A stretch of DNA of 64,000 bases from Varroa destructor. Its lineage: Eukaryota > Arthropoda > Arachnida > Mesostigmata > Varroidae. A model generated the notes under the pieces. It was not told the origin of the DNA. It saw only the letters and a program-made list of their open reading frames with translations, and ran no database searches. The stretch covers positions 13,538,248 through 13,602,247 of the forward strand of contig NW_019211454.1 of assembly GCF_002443255.2 (NCBI RefSeq). Direction: 5' to 3'. Below are positions 14,386-28,500 of this stretch, piece by piece (within the stretch, counting starts at the first letter, position 1; each line of letters starts with the position of its first letter). A program made the translations under genes and the position numbers.

Positions 14386-17300
14386 GTTTTACCGCTTAAA
14401 AAAACGTTGTCGTCCACAACCATGTTAACCAATCAGTTCCACAACGACTTACCTCGTAGCAAAGTTTCGTAAAAACTTCTTTAGACGCGTCAAAGCACAG
14501 GGTCAATGTAACATTCGCCTTCGTTAGTAGGCATTGATTATCAGGCAAGAACGCCTAGTTAATTAGGGTGTAAAATGGCAAAAGACATTCAAGTTTAAGC
14601 GTCCACTCTACTACCATGCCAATGGCCACCGCCACTATTATCTGAATGTCTCGATTTTTATGTTTTTAAGGTTAGCAAACTACTACATACCATAATTAGA
14701 AAAGTCGTTTTAAAATAAAAACTAATTTTTGAAAAGCTGAGGGAGCTTTGCAAGTGACAATGACGGCGTTATGGGTATTTATAATTGTTTTAAAAATAAA
14801 AAGTATAAATACATGATGAAAAGTGATTTGCCGGCTTTCATTAAAAAAAGAAAAACAAAAATGCGTGATTACGAAGATATGCCTCGACCAAAATAGTGAG
14901 GATATGTGCGTTTATTGTGTATAGGTGTGTTCTGTCCTTATGTACATATTGGTGGTCAATTTTAGCTAGCTAATACTTCTGAAACATATAATTATTGAAC
15001 AATGAAATCAGCATGTCCTTTTTTTAGCTTCAAAATTAGAAGTTTCTATTTATAGTCCAAAATTAAGTATTATCTGTTAAAGGTTTATTTTTTGCGCTTT
15101 TGGTTCTATCTGTGTTACTCGTACGCTAGCGTTGTCGAGCCGACAGAATGCCTAAGTAGATCTCAGTAGTAATACTACGGCATTTTTATCGATGTTCGTA
15201 TTGACAGAATCGAGTATCCTGGCACAACTTAGAAAACGGTCAAGTTTGTCTAGATCGTCTGCTTTTTCAAAGGTGGATCTAATAAATGAACATACACAGC
15301 TAAGACCGAATGATACATTCGTACGCAGTATTTAGAATTAGACGCGGAATTTCGCCGAAATCGCTTAATTTGCCGGCGTTGTCTACTGATATATATTATG
15401 GCGAATGTTCGAAGGCAACTATGAAAGGCGCTAAAAAGCAAGCGAAACATCTAGACGTATCATCGAACAATTCGGGTAAATTCTCATGATTAGCATTCAG
15501 AACGATGATGGTTCTATATATATTGATGAATAAATTAGAAAACTAGCGTTGCGTGACTATTACGTCCAACCGACCCAAATAAGTTTTGCTTTTGATTATA
15601 TTAGACAAATGAAGAATCTTATCTTTATCATTCTTTATATATCAAATGAAGAACTGATTTTTTCTTTATTGTACTGAAGATCCAAAGTGCATTTCTGCAG
15701 CCTGTCGAGTTGACGAGATCCGAGGCAACGTAAGATTCTTCTCCATATGGTTTTGGTTCAATTTATAGCCAAATCTCTTTTACCTGATTTTCGCCATCCG
15801 CGTAGCTTTCTATTAGTTAACACCGAACTAATTTCAAAGTATTTTCGACTTTTCTGAGGCCCCGTTACCGGCATATTTATGATTTAAGGCTTCTTTTGTC
15901 CTTGAATCAATCCTGAGTATTCTGAATCCTAGTAGGTACTATCTTCGAAAAATCTGAAGTACACAGTTTTGTCGAAAAGTATATCTTTACCACCTGTAAA
16001 GCATTTTTCTGACTTTTAATTTTAGTTTAACTAAATAAACTTTTTATGGACGCTTCTAGGTCTTATGCTGTAATTTTTAGCTTTTAAGCAAAAGCAAATA
16101 ATCGGTTGTGACGAAATAATTTCGTTACTATTTGACTCATTTGCCGCCATGATGATTTTACGGTAATATTTGAATTTGATGAATAAAGAAGGAAGCGTCA
16201 ATGAAAAAAAAAAACAGAATATTTTCTATATACATACGTCTTCACTATCTCAGTTCAGGCATCGAACATTTACCACACAATCAGATGTTCCTCCAAGTGA
16301 AATCTCATCATTTTCTACTTTTAATAATAAAATGAACGCAAATGAGCGCATCATGGTCATAATAAGGAAACGGTTCGTTTACTGAGCACTATAACGTCTT
16401 GAAGAGCTAGCCTTATTTTGAGATATAAATTGGCGAGACCCTTTCATAAGGCACAAGGGTGTACTCTCTATCATGCCTTCTTTCCGTTGCCAAAAGCTAA
16501 ATGTGGTGCTTCGTCAGACACTAGATAGCACAGTGCCGGATTCGATAGATCAACCCGATGTTCTTAATTCCGCCCGCTCTCTAGAGTTTGTTGCTTTTGT
16601 TCCGTTTTCGATTCAGATAGGAATCCTGCAGGACAACGGTAACTCGGACTTGAATGTAAACCTCATACCTGCTATCCACAAGAGCCAATCATTACAACAA
16701 CAACATTTCCGCTCCTATGACGTTATCAGCACCCGACGGAGACCGATGTTTAGATTTTTTTTTGGACGATCGTAATGTCCTTGTGATGCATTTGTCTATC
16801 TCAGCTAGACCAATCCATATATAACAGGTTTCTGCGCATATCTCTTCTTTCGGCCTTCAAATAATTCCACCCTATTAACTGTCATCTTTATCGAAAAGAC
16901 AAAATTTAACACCACTTTTGCAGTCTTCCCTGATATGTTCATATCGAGGAGAAAAAAACATGGGTTTTAAATCGGACTTCCATCGAAAATAGCTATCCTG
17001 CAGTCGTATAGTCAGGCGTGTGGAAAGCGTGTTCTTTTTACGTTGGCAGCTGTCAAAAATGTTTTCAGTCGCTTCCGTTCAGCTATCCAGCCGACATAAT
17101 CAAGCGCGAAGCGAGACTACAGACTCCTTCATGTGTGCTCGTTTGAACGCTATGAAAGAGACAAGCGTCGTTGGGTTTGCCGAAAGGAGGAAGGGTGCGC
17201 GAACGTTCCTTTCCGACACAGAGAGAGATTTTATCTGCTACTACTACCACTGTCGCAGTCATCGAGGTACGAAGGAACTGCTAGGCGTTCAGAACCTGCT

Positions 17301-17630
17301 GGGCGCATGACAGCAGTTGAAGTAACAGCGGACCATCTCGCAGGGAAACTCTGTTATAGGCTTTACGCCAAATGACAAGAATCGGGCTGAGGCACTAAAA
17401 GTTGCCCAGAAAAATTGTAGCTGACTAAATAGCTAACCCCAGGAGAAGACAGGCGAACTGACTTGAGGAAGTGTTTTTACTCGTTCGGCTTGCATGTACT
17501 GCTGACTTTTCTATTCAACTTGAATCATGTAATGGTCTAAATCTGGACGCCTTTGGCAAAACAAAGAAATTATTTTAAGGTATTTGAGGCCTGTACTGTC
17601 AATAAGTTCTAGGGGTAGTTCATAATAAAC

Positions 17631-17657
17631 CCGGCGGTAAACCCCCGGAGGTAAACC
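17631..17657. repeat. Short tandem duplication, period 14
   Basis: CCGGCGGTAAACC is followed by CCGGAGGTAAACC with one mismatch. It is an isolated two-copy repeat. Confidence 0.6.
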
Positions 17658-20600
17658 GATGCAAAAAATTCAGCGTCCCTCCCCCAAAAAGAAATATTGA
17701 GAGAGAATATAGTAAATTTCGTTAGGTGAAGATGTCAAACTATATCGGTAGAGGTAAGAGACAAGTCTGTTTTTAGTGGGCGGATAGAGCTTAATAGTCG
17801 TCCCGTTCCATTGCATAAGGATCTACGTAAAGGCATTTCAACTTGATGAGCCAGAAAGCTTCATAAAGTTATACCATTACTTACACGTTTTGCTAGGGCA
17901 CAGCGAATAAAAATGTATGGACTTCTGGTGTACATAGTAGAGCCATTTTCGCAAAACAGAATATGAAATACCTTCATCAACCTGTACTAATCCTGCACTG
18001 ATCTATAAAGCGGTATTAAAGGCGACGGTGATGTACTGCCTGTCTATAATTCAAACCGAAATTAATTGCAGGAATTATTTTGTATAATATAATATAACGA
18101 AAACGCTTGGGGTACCGCTAGACAGCTTCTGAAACAAAAATCGACGATACCTAACTGCATAACGTAGTATGCGGCAGTCGAATGTCTCGCAATCCACTGG
18201 GCGTCATAGGTTCAGGGGCGGAAGCAGCAAGGTCTCTGGCATCTCGCTAGTCAGCTGGCCTAGCATTGCTGGTACCAGTGAACGTTGCGTTGGTCACATA
18301 CCATTTTCCCAAGCTATGCATTGACACTAGATACCAGCACACTCCCCAGCCACGATGCTTGCCCTCTTAGCAGATGATTTGCAACTACCTGAAAGAGAGT
18401 ATGTTCGCGTATCATTGATAGCCATTGATGGTTACAGCAGGAGACAAGCTACTAGAGGATCTGTTGCGAGTTGGCAAAGTAACGGTTATCTTTTGACACC
18501 ATCGTGTTAGAGCGTCTGAGTTGCCTTTTTTTTTCATTATGTTAGATTTGTACCGTTACTAATTACTCGCTATTGGGTCTTTTAGTTAGGGACAGCAAAA
18601 ACGGTGACCGACTCCGGGAGGTTACAGGCTACCGTTAGATGCGAGACCAATGCAGCGTCTCTTTAATACGTACAAATTACATATTTGCGACAACACAACG
18701 GTGTTTAAGCGGATAGTTATGGATTACAAATGGGCAGGAGATATACAGTTGTATACAGCTAAATCGTATCTAAAGGATCGTCAATCCTATCGCTATTGTT
18801 TCTACTGGTCCCCAAGAGTTTTCTATAAGCAATCTCAGCGCTCGTTAGAGATTACGCTTATAATCGTAATAGCTCGTTTTGCAGCACGCTCATCTTAGTA
18901 GCACCTTCTTTAATAATAAGAGGGCTTTTCGTGGCATGGCAAACCTGATTGCAACCGGCATTAGCTAGACGTCTTGCATATGTCTGACTGCGTCAGGAGT
19001 GTACGGGAGGTACGAGAAGCCCTATATACAGACCAAACACACACGTACATGTACCACTACACAGCATCAAATGGTCCATCCGTTCGGCCGTATAGCTGCA
19101 TTTTTTTCCAGCACTCATGGCCTATAGGCCGCCTCTGTATAGGGACTCGACTAGCAGGTGCAACTTCGGTAGTGAAAGAAACCTCCTATTCTACACTGCA
19201 ACAGCACAACCGGCCAGTTCTCCTGGATCCAACCCACCGCGGGTCACTCTACACCCCCGTCATCAATAGACTGACACTGCTTATCCTTTCCAAGGCCGAA
19301 ACTTACTAGGCCATCAACAAAGAGAAATATAATACAGAGGACTCGTCTTCCCTGCGAGCACCAAAATCACATACTGCTACCAACCTGTCGCTTCAAGCAC
19401 TTTTTGTAGGCAGGTTATTGCTTCCCTGTATATTGAACATTTCCCTTTTTTAGTGCTAGAGCAATAAAGAACTATTGGCCTTCTATTGCCTTTAATTCTC
19501 CGTTCATTCCATACCATCAGTGTTGCCTAAATTTTACCCATAACTCGGAATACTATCGAATACTTTGAGAATTGTGTACGTGTTTGCTGAATCAGTGAAT
19601 TTATACATGTTAGAGCTGTTGCTATTTAATTTTTTTCATATTCTGAGGGCGGACGACTGAATCCATGTGAAGTATACGCCGCCTATGGGTTTCTTCACTT
19701 CAATTTATTCGACGTCGTGGCGTGTTTTAGCAGCAGAAATAAGAAGAACACCTGCTATACAACAGGCGGAAGTTGAAGAGAGAAGATATTCACGTGATCG
19801 TGTTAGGCAATTAGTATATTGCCGTTGTCAATGACATAGCCTTCAGGTGTATTGTTTATTGATCCATTGAAATGCCTACCGGTATGTTTCAGACACAAAT
19901 GATATTACAAATCTTACATTTATCCGCATTTTTTCACAGAGCCCATTGTTTAAGTGATTCATTCTCGTTCATCGCGGTGCGCTTTCGGTCTGCTCAGCTG
20001 AAATGAAGCTGGAAAACTTCTTACTTCAAACTTGGCCTATGGCGTGGATATTCGGGGGGTAGAGGATTACCACGATTCCATACGCTTATGCAATGTTGTC
20101 GTTTCTATTTTTCTCTCGTCGGCCCCAGGTAGCTCTGCGAAAATTTCAATTGAGACTTTGACAGGATCGTACCTATTACACAACTGTAGTGCTAGTAAAT
20201 ACATTATTGTTACTGTCATTTAGTGAACAGTTCCATCTTTTGTACACGACGATCCTATCACTTTTGTTGGCTGCAATAGTAAAGTAGCCAATAATATCAT
20301 CAAAGTCCTTCAAAAAGTATATTTGATTATGCGATTAATTCAAAATGTATTGAAGACGCAAAATCCTTAACAAGTAGGTATCTCGGAGCCTAAACAAGGT
20401 AGGTAACACAATTTGACAACGATTCTATTGTTTCGATTTGAGGGGCCGATTCGTATCGTTCAAACTAACGATACCGCCCGGAAATCGGAATGAGGCAACC
20501 TCAAAGGGTATCCGGCTCAACCAAGCAAACCTAGGACAGCATCGATCATGTTGACTTAAGAGGTGCTTAAGCGACTTGAGAATGATACTCATCTGGAGCC

Positions 20601-22582
20601 AAGAGCCGTGCCTTGTCAAGGATAGGCCCTTGGAATCATTGAAATGTCCTAACTGAGAAAGTGGCCTGAGTGATATTATAGGTTCTGAAAAATGCCTTAT
20701 CGGGTGTAAATAATATACCTTAAGTACCGTAAACATTCACTTAATGATGTGGCACGGATTCTGCTATTCTCCATGACTACCCACGCCATTTGTCGAATGA
20801 AAACGGCGATCAAGGCAGGTTCTGAGCTGATCCTAACGTATCTTTCATCGATCTATATGGGTGTAGCTAGTCTACACGTTAGCCTTCTTCTTCAGGTGTC
20901 ATGTCTCGTGAACAACTAAACGTAGCAATTGAGGCATACTGTATGCATCTTAGTGAACGTTAACAAAGAATAACGGATGAGCTCCGTAAAAGTCACACCA
21001 TTTGTCAACTAGCTTCTTAATGACAACAACCCGTATACTTACTGTGAGTCATAGTCATTTGTTATTTAATAAGAATTATCAAATACAAATAATCCTGAAC
21101 GAACGTTTTCAATCACTTACCATTGGGTGCTCGCCATTGCCGTGCTTCTGGCCATAACAATACTGAATATACCTCTCAGGTAAGGTGCTAGAAGAAACCA
21201 TATGAAGGATAGCGTTGATGCTAATACGCGTCATATAACTGGCATGTGTCCCCAATAGGATTGTGCTAGCGAGACAATTGAAAGAAAAAAAAAATAGCAT
21301 ACATTTTTTTGCAACAATTTTTTGTACAGTTGTAAAAAAGAATATATCTAAATTTAGATACTGTTCCAGTGACTAGCGCCACGAAGACCTCTTTAAATGG
21401 CCTGTAGGAAGATTACGCAGCTCGTCGAATAGATAGTTCATGCACAAGGGAGCTATGACGATGATGATATATTCCGTCAGAGAAAGCAACAGCACTAGCG
21501 AGTATTGTTTTGTATGCTAAGTTTCCCGTTCTATTATGTATATTGTTGGCGAATCTCCTTCTGCTAGAATAAGTACCTCTCTAAAAGCTTCATCATTCGC
21601 TCGAATTTGCCTATGTTTCCGTCCCGTCCAAATCAATTCCACTTCACGGAGTTTTTGCGCCTTCACGAACGACCCCTGTGCACGCGGCAAATGGCGTCAT
21701 AACTCGCAGTGAAGGCAACACCCGAGCGATATCAATTTTTTTTTGGCGCATAAAAATTCTGCCATTTTGAGAACAAAAAGATCAAGGTAGCAAACGTAAC
21801 CCATTTTTCCGTCTTATCGTTGTACAAAGACAAGACTGTTCTGCGTTCCCCTTTAGTCGAAGCACCAGTTAAACACCTGTTTAATTTTAACCTAACGACG
21901 ACTAATAGTTGTAACTCAGTTAGTAAGCTAGTATCTAATATCTTAGTATATTTTAGCAAGGTACATATGACGTAGCTCGGGTAGCTATAGAATTAAATAT
22001 TCTTGGCAAAAATTGATGTTATGTCTACCTATTCGTCTATGTATGCGTAAAATATATTAAGGGTTAGAATGAAAATGGCCTTGCTACGTGAAAATTTCTA
22101 TGTTTTCTTTGGCTTATAACGTTAGATGTAATGAAGCTTCGATCCGTGACAGTGTCTCAGCGAAGACGCTCTGTGGAGACAGTGTAGTTCGAATTTGAAG
22201 AACGTATCTTCTTTTGTCTAGGGGGACATGTGAAGATAATGAACAACGAGTTATCAATCCGCATCTGAAATCGGCTGCTTATACTTAAGGTATCACAGAT
22301 GATATCTCCTGATAAGTATACTAAGAAGGAACGGCTTTTTTTTTTTTCTTAAATATCATTGTAGCTAACTGAAGTTAGTTACTCGGCTTCATATTGCGTT
22401 CAAGTTCCGTTTCTTATATTCTAACATGTCGGCACCGCTACCAAGTCAAACTGTCAGAACAAATAGTGTTCATAACAGAATCTTTCTTGAAATTGATCTA
22501 TTTAACCATGAATGTACCCTGCTGGTCGCAACGCTGCTTTAGAAGAACAATTTTTACCTGGTCTTTGAAATCTGCGGCGCTA

Positions 22583-22600
22583 GAACGAACGAACGAACGA
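22583..22600. repeat. (GAAC)n tetranucleotide repeat
   Basis: About 4.5 units of GAAC in tandem. Confidence 0.85.
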
Positions 22601-23881
22601 GCATGGATATTCGTGTCAGCTGGCGCCAAACTCCGTCATTTCATAAAAAAAAGTTGCTGTTTATCTAGAGACTGCTGGCTGATCTGTTTATCAGTCGTCA
22701 TCGATTGAAAAATACGTTTCTACGTTTTTAGCAACAATCTGTTTCAACATAAAACAAACGGCTAAAGTTTTTAAAGAGGCTATAAGAACTAAAATTAATC
22801 AGAGACGAGGCGCTTATAATTAGATTCATAACTTGTATTCATATTTTATATGAGGTCGAGGCTTGTATAGGGTTCTATTGACGCACAGCTATAAACTCTG
22901 CGTTCTTGTGACTAATTAAGGCGTCAACTTGAAGTACGGGCGGTCGACGAGTACGTAAGTTACTGTTTTTTAATTTCTCTCTGTACTGGCTCTTCCAGTG
23001 AGACTCGTTTAAAAGGAATCAATAACCGGAAGAAAATACAATTGTTGACCTTTTTCCGAGCGTAAGGCGTTAGCTCCTTGGGCACAAGATAGCCGTTCGT
23101 ATAGCCAGTGGGGTTTCCATCAGCAGAGCTTATATATTAAAGCCGAACACCATCGTCTGTGCTACGCTTGTCGATGCGGCGATTTCCTGACCTTTTACAA
23201 GCTTACCTGCTAAACTTACGTAAATTGCCGGGAACGACATTCTAAATACGCACAGAGAATTGAGATGCTCTGCATGTATTGGTCGTTACAATGCGGACGG
23301 GCTTCAGAACAGCGGTGCGCTAATGCTTGATAGACGTCTGTCTTTATTTCCGTCAGAAACAGGACGGCTGATCGATTACATGACCTGCTTTAAAGTCACT
23401 TTGTTCGACTTTTTATGTGTATATTTATTTGCTGTTGACGAAATGTCCGAGTGTATTTGTTACTGGCTACATAAGCGATTTACATATAATAATTACGCTG
23501 AAAATTCCCTCTACTTACATTTTCCTGCTTTATCCTGACCATATAAGATGACGTACTTTGCCCTGTCCAGCTGTGGACATTCGAATGTCCCGAACTGCCA
23601 AACCGTTCCCACGTGTGGAAAATGAAACTATCTATCGGCCCAAGAAATTTCAGAAAGATCGCGCACATTAGTGAGATAGCGGTTCCTTACAACTTCAAAA
23701 TTTAGTTGATTTAACTTTTTTTAACCCACAAATACGCATCCCTCGCCTTTGTCCATTATAACGCGGCTATAGTATCAGTGACTGATCTGTCAATAGAACT
23801 ATATGTACAGGGTTAATAGCTGCAGGATTTCCCTTCGGTTCAAGATCATGAAAACCAAGATATGGCATCAAGTACTTTACG

Positions 23882-23906
23882 CTCTCTCTCTCTATATATA
23901 TATATA
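23882..23906. repeat. Compound (CT)6(TA)6-7 microsatellite
   Basis: A CT tract runs directly into a TA tract, a common form of compound microsatellite. Confidence 0.9.
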
Positions 23907-24111
23907 ATAGACGACTAAACTAGATCGCTGGTTACTGGCCCAACCGTTTTTCGTATGCCTCGCAGTCTCCCAGCCTATTGGAGTTTGAGTGTTTAACTAC
24001 TGCAACCTCTTCCTGTTATCCAAATATTGAAAATGTCCCGTTACCGTTGTTTTTGAGTTGGATAAAATATACGACCTTGGATCGTATTGATCACATGTAT
24101 GCTGTGTCTGT

Positions 24112-24125
24112 GGGGGGGGGGGGGG
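24112..24125. repeat. G14 homopolymer (second)
   Basis: Fourteen consecutive G, the same length and strand as the run at 12257. The flanks differ (TGTCTGT before, TACACTC after), so it is not a duplicated segment. Confidence 0.9.
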
Positions 24126-24244
24126 TACACTCGCAGATGCTTTGCAATACATTAGACACTACATAGGTACTGCGATATCTAGAGTATCCGTGAAGTTATG
24201 GCTGGTTTTTTAAATTTCCTCAGAAAAATCGGCCCAGGATCCGG

Positions 24245-24263
24245 AGCTAGCTAGCTAGCTAGC
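24245..24263. repeat. (AGCT)n tetranucleotide repeat
   Basis: Nearly five units of AGCT. The unit is self-complementary, so the tract is also a palindrome. Confidence 0.9.
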
Positions 24264-25167
24264 GTGTCTTGTACAGCGTCATGTACAGCTCATTGATACT
24301 GACTTCCCGATCCGATTACAACGGATATTTACGTAGTTCACAGCTGGATCCATTATTATTCGGAACGGATTTTCTGGCAGTATTACGATCGTACGATGAA
24401 ATTATATGCAATGGAATGATAGAAGACCTATGGGCCGTATGAGCTTCAAGACGAAGGCAATTCATAGTGAATTTGAACATGGCTCGTTAATTCAATATAT
24501 TCCTTTGAAAAAAGCATCGATGCGTCATGCCGTCACACGCTCCATCAGATTGGCAACAGTGACCGGCAGTAATAATGATCCATATCTACACTGATGATGT
24601 TATATATATAATGCTTTCACGAAAAAGGGTATCATTTGACCGTAACTAATTCGTTAACGTAGACCTAACAACGTACCTTTACATTTCCTATATTTCTACG
24701 AGGTGTCGATCGACCGTAACGACCCTTCACAACATCGATGTCAATGCTTTACGACAATGCGTTGCGCTGAAAGCGGTATGATACGCTTTTTCTATATTGT
24801 AAAGTTTACCGAAAGCATCCTTAATGATGAAAGGAGAAGAAGAGGAATATTAGGACAAATGGGAACACAAAATGTTGGGATAAATGTATGTAATTTGTTT
24901 ATAAACTGCATCTGAGTAAAAACAGATATTTGAATGATGTTTTGTCACGTGTGGCCACCGAGGCTTTTCCCACGGAGATATTTTAGGCAATATGGTTACA
25001 ACTGGCTTTAATTAAAGCTCACAAATTACTCGCAGAAAATTCGTTTACATTCTCTTTTTTTTTAATGGCCTTTTTTGTATTTATTGTTTTGTTTTAATAG
25101 ATTTTTAATAGCAGTTGTAAACAAAGCGCTATTGGTATGTGTGTCCTCTTTAGATATTTACTGAGAC

Positions 25168-25188
25168 CCACCACCACCACCACCACCA
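25168..25188. repeat. (CCA)7 trinucleotide repeat
   Basis: Seven perfect units. It would encode His, Pro or Thr runs on the plus strand, but the surrounding frames close quickly, so it is treated as non-coding. Confidence 0.9.
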
Positions 25189-25494
25189 TCATTCACACGC
25201 CATCAGAGTCTACACGTCGTGGAAGTCGAAAAATTCAACATTTCCCAACCTAATCAATCTAGCCCTCATCATCGATCTTCAACTCTGCCCAGAAGAGTTC
25301 GCAACAACAAAAATCAATGATTTCGTGCCACCAAAGAGGTTCATAATTTTGGTGGGGGTTTTCCGGGGGCAAACGGCGCTAGACAATAACTAATCTTCTC
25401 CCATATTCCGAACATGAACTCTTTGTCTCCTATATACTAAGTTTGTGCTTTTATCTTAGATAGAACTAGCTTTCATTGAACGCCGAAAATATCA

Positions 25495-25512
25495 AACGGA
25501 CACGTGTCCGTT
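25495..25512. promoter_or_regulatory. 18-bp perfect palindrome with E-box core CACGTG
   Basis: AACGGACACGTGTCCGTT reads the same on both strands and centres on CACGTG, the binding core of bHLH factors of the Myc/USF/clock type. One such palindrome in 64 kb could arise by chance, and no gene start is visible nearby, so function is only a possibility. Confidence 0.3.
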
Positions 25513-25545
25513 ACGTCGAAATGTGTAAATTTATACAGAGAATCG

Positions 25546-25547
25546 TA

Positions 25548-25583
<36 letters not shown>
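25546..25583. repeat. (TA)n microsatellite with one interruption
   Basis: A 38-base TA tract broken once by a TT near 25554-25555. Confidence 0.95.
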
Positions 25584-25587
<4 letters not shown>

Positions 25588-28500
25588 CCATTTTAGATTT
25601 TTTTTTTGGGGTCTTTACTGAAAATTTTGTCTGTCACAAGGTCATCGTATAGATTAAAGTTTCGAACATACATTCCCAAAAGTTAGCTATCTTAACGACT
25701 GCAAATTTCTTACAATCTGAGTACATACATACATATATTATTTTGGCGAAATTAACGGATTCTGACTAAGTGGAACGGCCAATTACCTCCGTTGGCTTAT
25801 ATTAATTAGGTTCAGTTATCTTGGCGTATCACTGTATCAGAGTCGCCCCAGCAGTCAAAGCTGCCCCCGGTTTACGATAATTATTTTATACGTTTCGCTT
25901 GTTTATGCAGGCCGACCATTTGGTAGGCAGAGAAAAACTACGCCTTAACGATGCTAACTACGGCACGCGACTCATGCCGCTCGCAGGCCTGGAGCAGTTC
26001 AAAAACAATTCGCTGTGTGAGCCGTCCAGATAATTTGCATACACGCAAAGATGCGTAACCTGTTTACGCCCTTCACCGAGACTGCGGCCAAGAGAGAAGC
26101 GGACCTTGCATTAATAAAAATCGATATTTGTTCATTTATTCTTGTTAGATTGAATACATGACCTTCACCGCATGTATTGCCATTACGGTTACACATTGAT
26201 TTCCTTTGTTGATTGATAATCCTTTGTTGACGCGCACACAAAACAGTCATCAAAATTGTGTGGGAAAAAAATGGCCTGCGAATAGGTTTTTAAATGCAAG
26301 GACCGTTGTCTGCGATGGTACAGTAAATTAAAGAATTTCATTAGCGATGTCATCCACTGAGGCTGTGAAAACATAACGACGCTTTTCAGTGGATATTTTA
26401 ATCATCCCGTTACCGTTTCTCTCGTAAATTATTCGAAATCCATGTTTAGGGTAAGACGTAACTTCAGTTAAGATTATCAAACCAGACAATTCCAATTCAC
26501 TTAGGTAACTTCAGTAGAAGGCAGTGAGTATAATTGCATTTGTAAACATCGACACATCGATTTTAGCGAAGCGGGCTGTTGTGCAACATGTTCGATCTGT
26601 TTGTGATCTTTATTTTTTCGGAACCATTTTATATCCTGATTTGGTAGATTCATACAAACCAGGAAGGGGCATGCACCATTGCTGCTCTCGTCATGAAACG
26701 ACTCTACAGTTTATAGAATCAATAGTTCTAATTAAACAAAAAAAAAAAAAAGAAACATTCACTTACGTAATTATAGTCAGATGATCTCTAACTTTTACCT
26801 TTGACTTGCGAAACGTTGATTTTTAAACGAGCGAAAAAAGTTGAATTGCAGCTGTTTTAATATAGCACATCGTCTTACTATAGCCCTTTCGATTAGAGTG
26901 GATTTCTCTACATTTATATATATTTATATTACCACACTATGTTGACTTCCGTTACTCTAATACTTTGCAAGTTCCTGTAGTTCTCTTTGTAGGCACGGAG
27001 ACAAACTATGACATGAGGCGAAACCTTACGCAATTTAGGACGACAGCCTTCAAACGGAGTTCTATAAATAGGAAACACGTTAGAGGGACAACGGTGATAG
27101 TAGTTTGCTAAGTAAAAATATGGAACTGTCTTCAACGTAGTTTTTGTACTATCATTCATATATAGCATCTAAACGATATGCTATAGGTTGAAGCCGAAAT
27201 TTTTAACTCCATCATACCCCTCCTGTTTCGGATTGACTCAAGCTTGTGCATCCAATATCTAAAGCAAATGATTATTAAGCAGTTATTATGACCATCTATA
27301 TATTTGTCCCTCGCGGCCTATTCGACAAATCGGTGGCCTCCATGAGAGACTTTGCCGAAAACGTTCATTTTAACCTACGCTATTGAATAAATCTATGCAT
27401 TAACCACGGTGCACGTATCGTGTTTGATCATATAAAAAACGATCGTGCATTGTAGGCAAGATGGTACCACTATACAAGACAATCCATAATCAGCGACATA
27501 TTCTACGATGGGACTCGCATAGACTTCCAAATACAGACACAAAAGAAGAAAGACCGGGCGACAAGGAATCAACTGCACAGCTGAATTTCCATTCCTTCTC
27601 ACGTTGTAAAACCTCCCTTCGCCGAGTAGCTTCATTAGATCCTTTGCCACCATTTGCTATCAAGGACTTCTTAGGGCCAGTGGGGTACAATCCTTTCTTT
27701 CCGTTTCTCAACTCTGTTATACACGGCTAAGCTCATACGTCGACCCCAGTTGCCTACTGAGTTAGTTTGAATAAACAGAAGATGTATTTTGGTCTGTCAG
27801 TGACTGTCACCGTTCGTTAGTGCCTAGGACCGCGTGACTTTTAGCTGGCCTAAAAAAATAAAACTAGAATTGCACGCGATATAGATTAGATTATGTTCGC
27901 TTCCTTTATTCCGACCATTTCTATAGAAAAGGTACGCACTCGGCGATGGCGCAAGAAGGCACTGTGGCAGAGTTCGTCGTCGGTGACAGAAATAGATGTG
28001 TACAAAAACAATCTTACATGCCCTTCTTGTGGGGCCCTTCTTGATTATGATCGTTGTGTCACAAGGGCTATTCACTGCTATGAAGAGAACAAATTCTGAA
28101 TCATAGCGCTCATTATAGCAATGTTATTAATTGTAACATCCAAAATGCTATGTTTGTTTTGCTTTGCTATCACACAAGTTGCGAGTATCGTTCCTTCATA
28201 CCCGCCAAAGCTTTGCTTCGCTCTAGAAGAAGTTTAACGCAGTGGAAAAACCAACATTCATTACTGCAATTAAAAAAATTAAATTTTACCTAAAAAAAGC
28301 TCACCGAAACAGTGGAGCTATATAGTATAGCAATACTTTATTTATAATTAGGGCGGGTATCGCTTTTTGCTAACCAGCTTCCCGTATTAGCGGTCGATTT
28401 GATCCTTTACAAAGCGTTTGGATAAATTCATACATTTAAACGTCATGAATAACTTTAGCTTTTATTATGAAAGCAATAACTTTTTTTAATTAATTAATAA

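Larger units (their letters stand above)
12271..24111. other. Non-coding sequence with the 14.36 kb palindrome
   Basis: The segment at about 18.2-19.3 kb is less AT-rich and has a 111-codon frame (18974-19309), but nothing resembles a known protein. Otherwise it holds short repeats only. Confidence 0.5.

Noticed and set aside
18418..18447. Plus-strand peptide with IDGYSRR, like the core of some integrase domains (D-G-Y/F-S-R)
   Set aside because: Only seven residues match. The frame closes about 20 codons later, no second or third catalytic acidic residue follows, and no flanking element is visible.
18974..19309. 111-codon plus-strand frame in a less AT-rich patch
   Set aside because: No recognisable domain and no convincing acceptor/donor pair; left as unannotated sequence.
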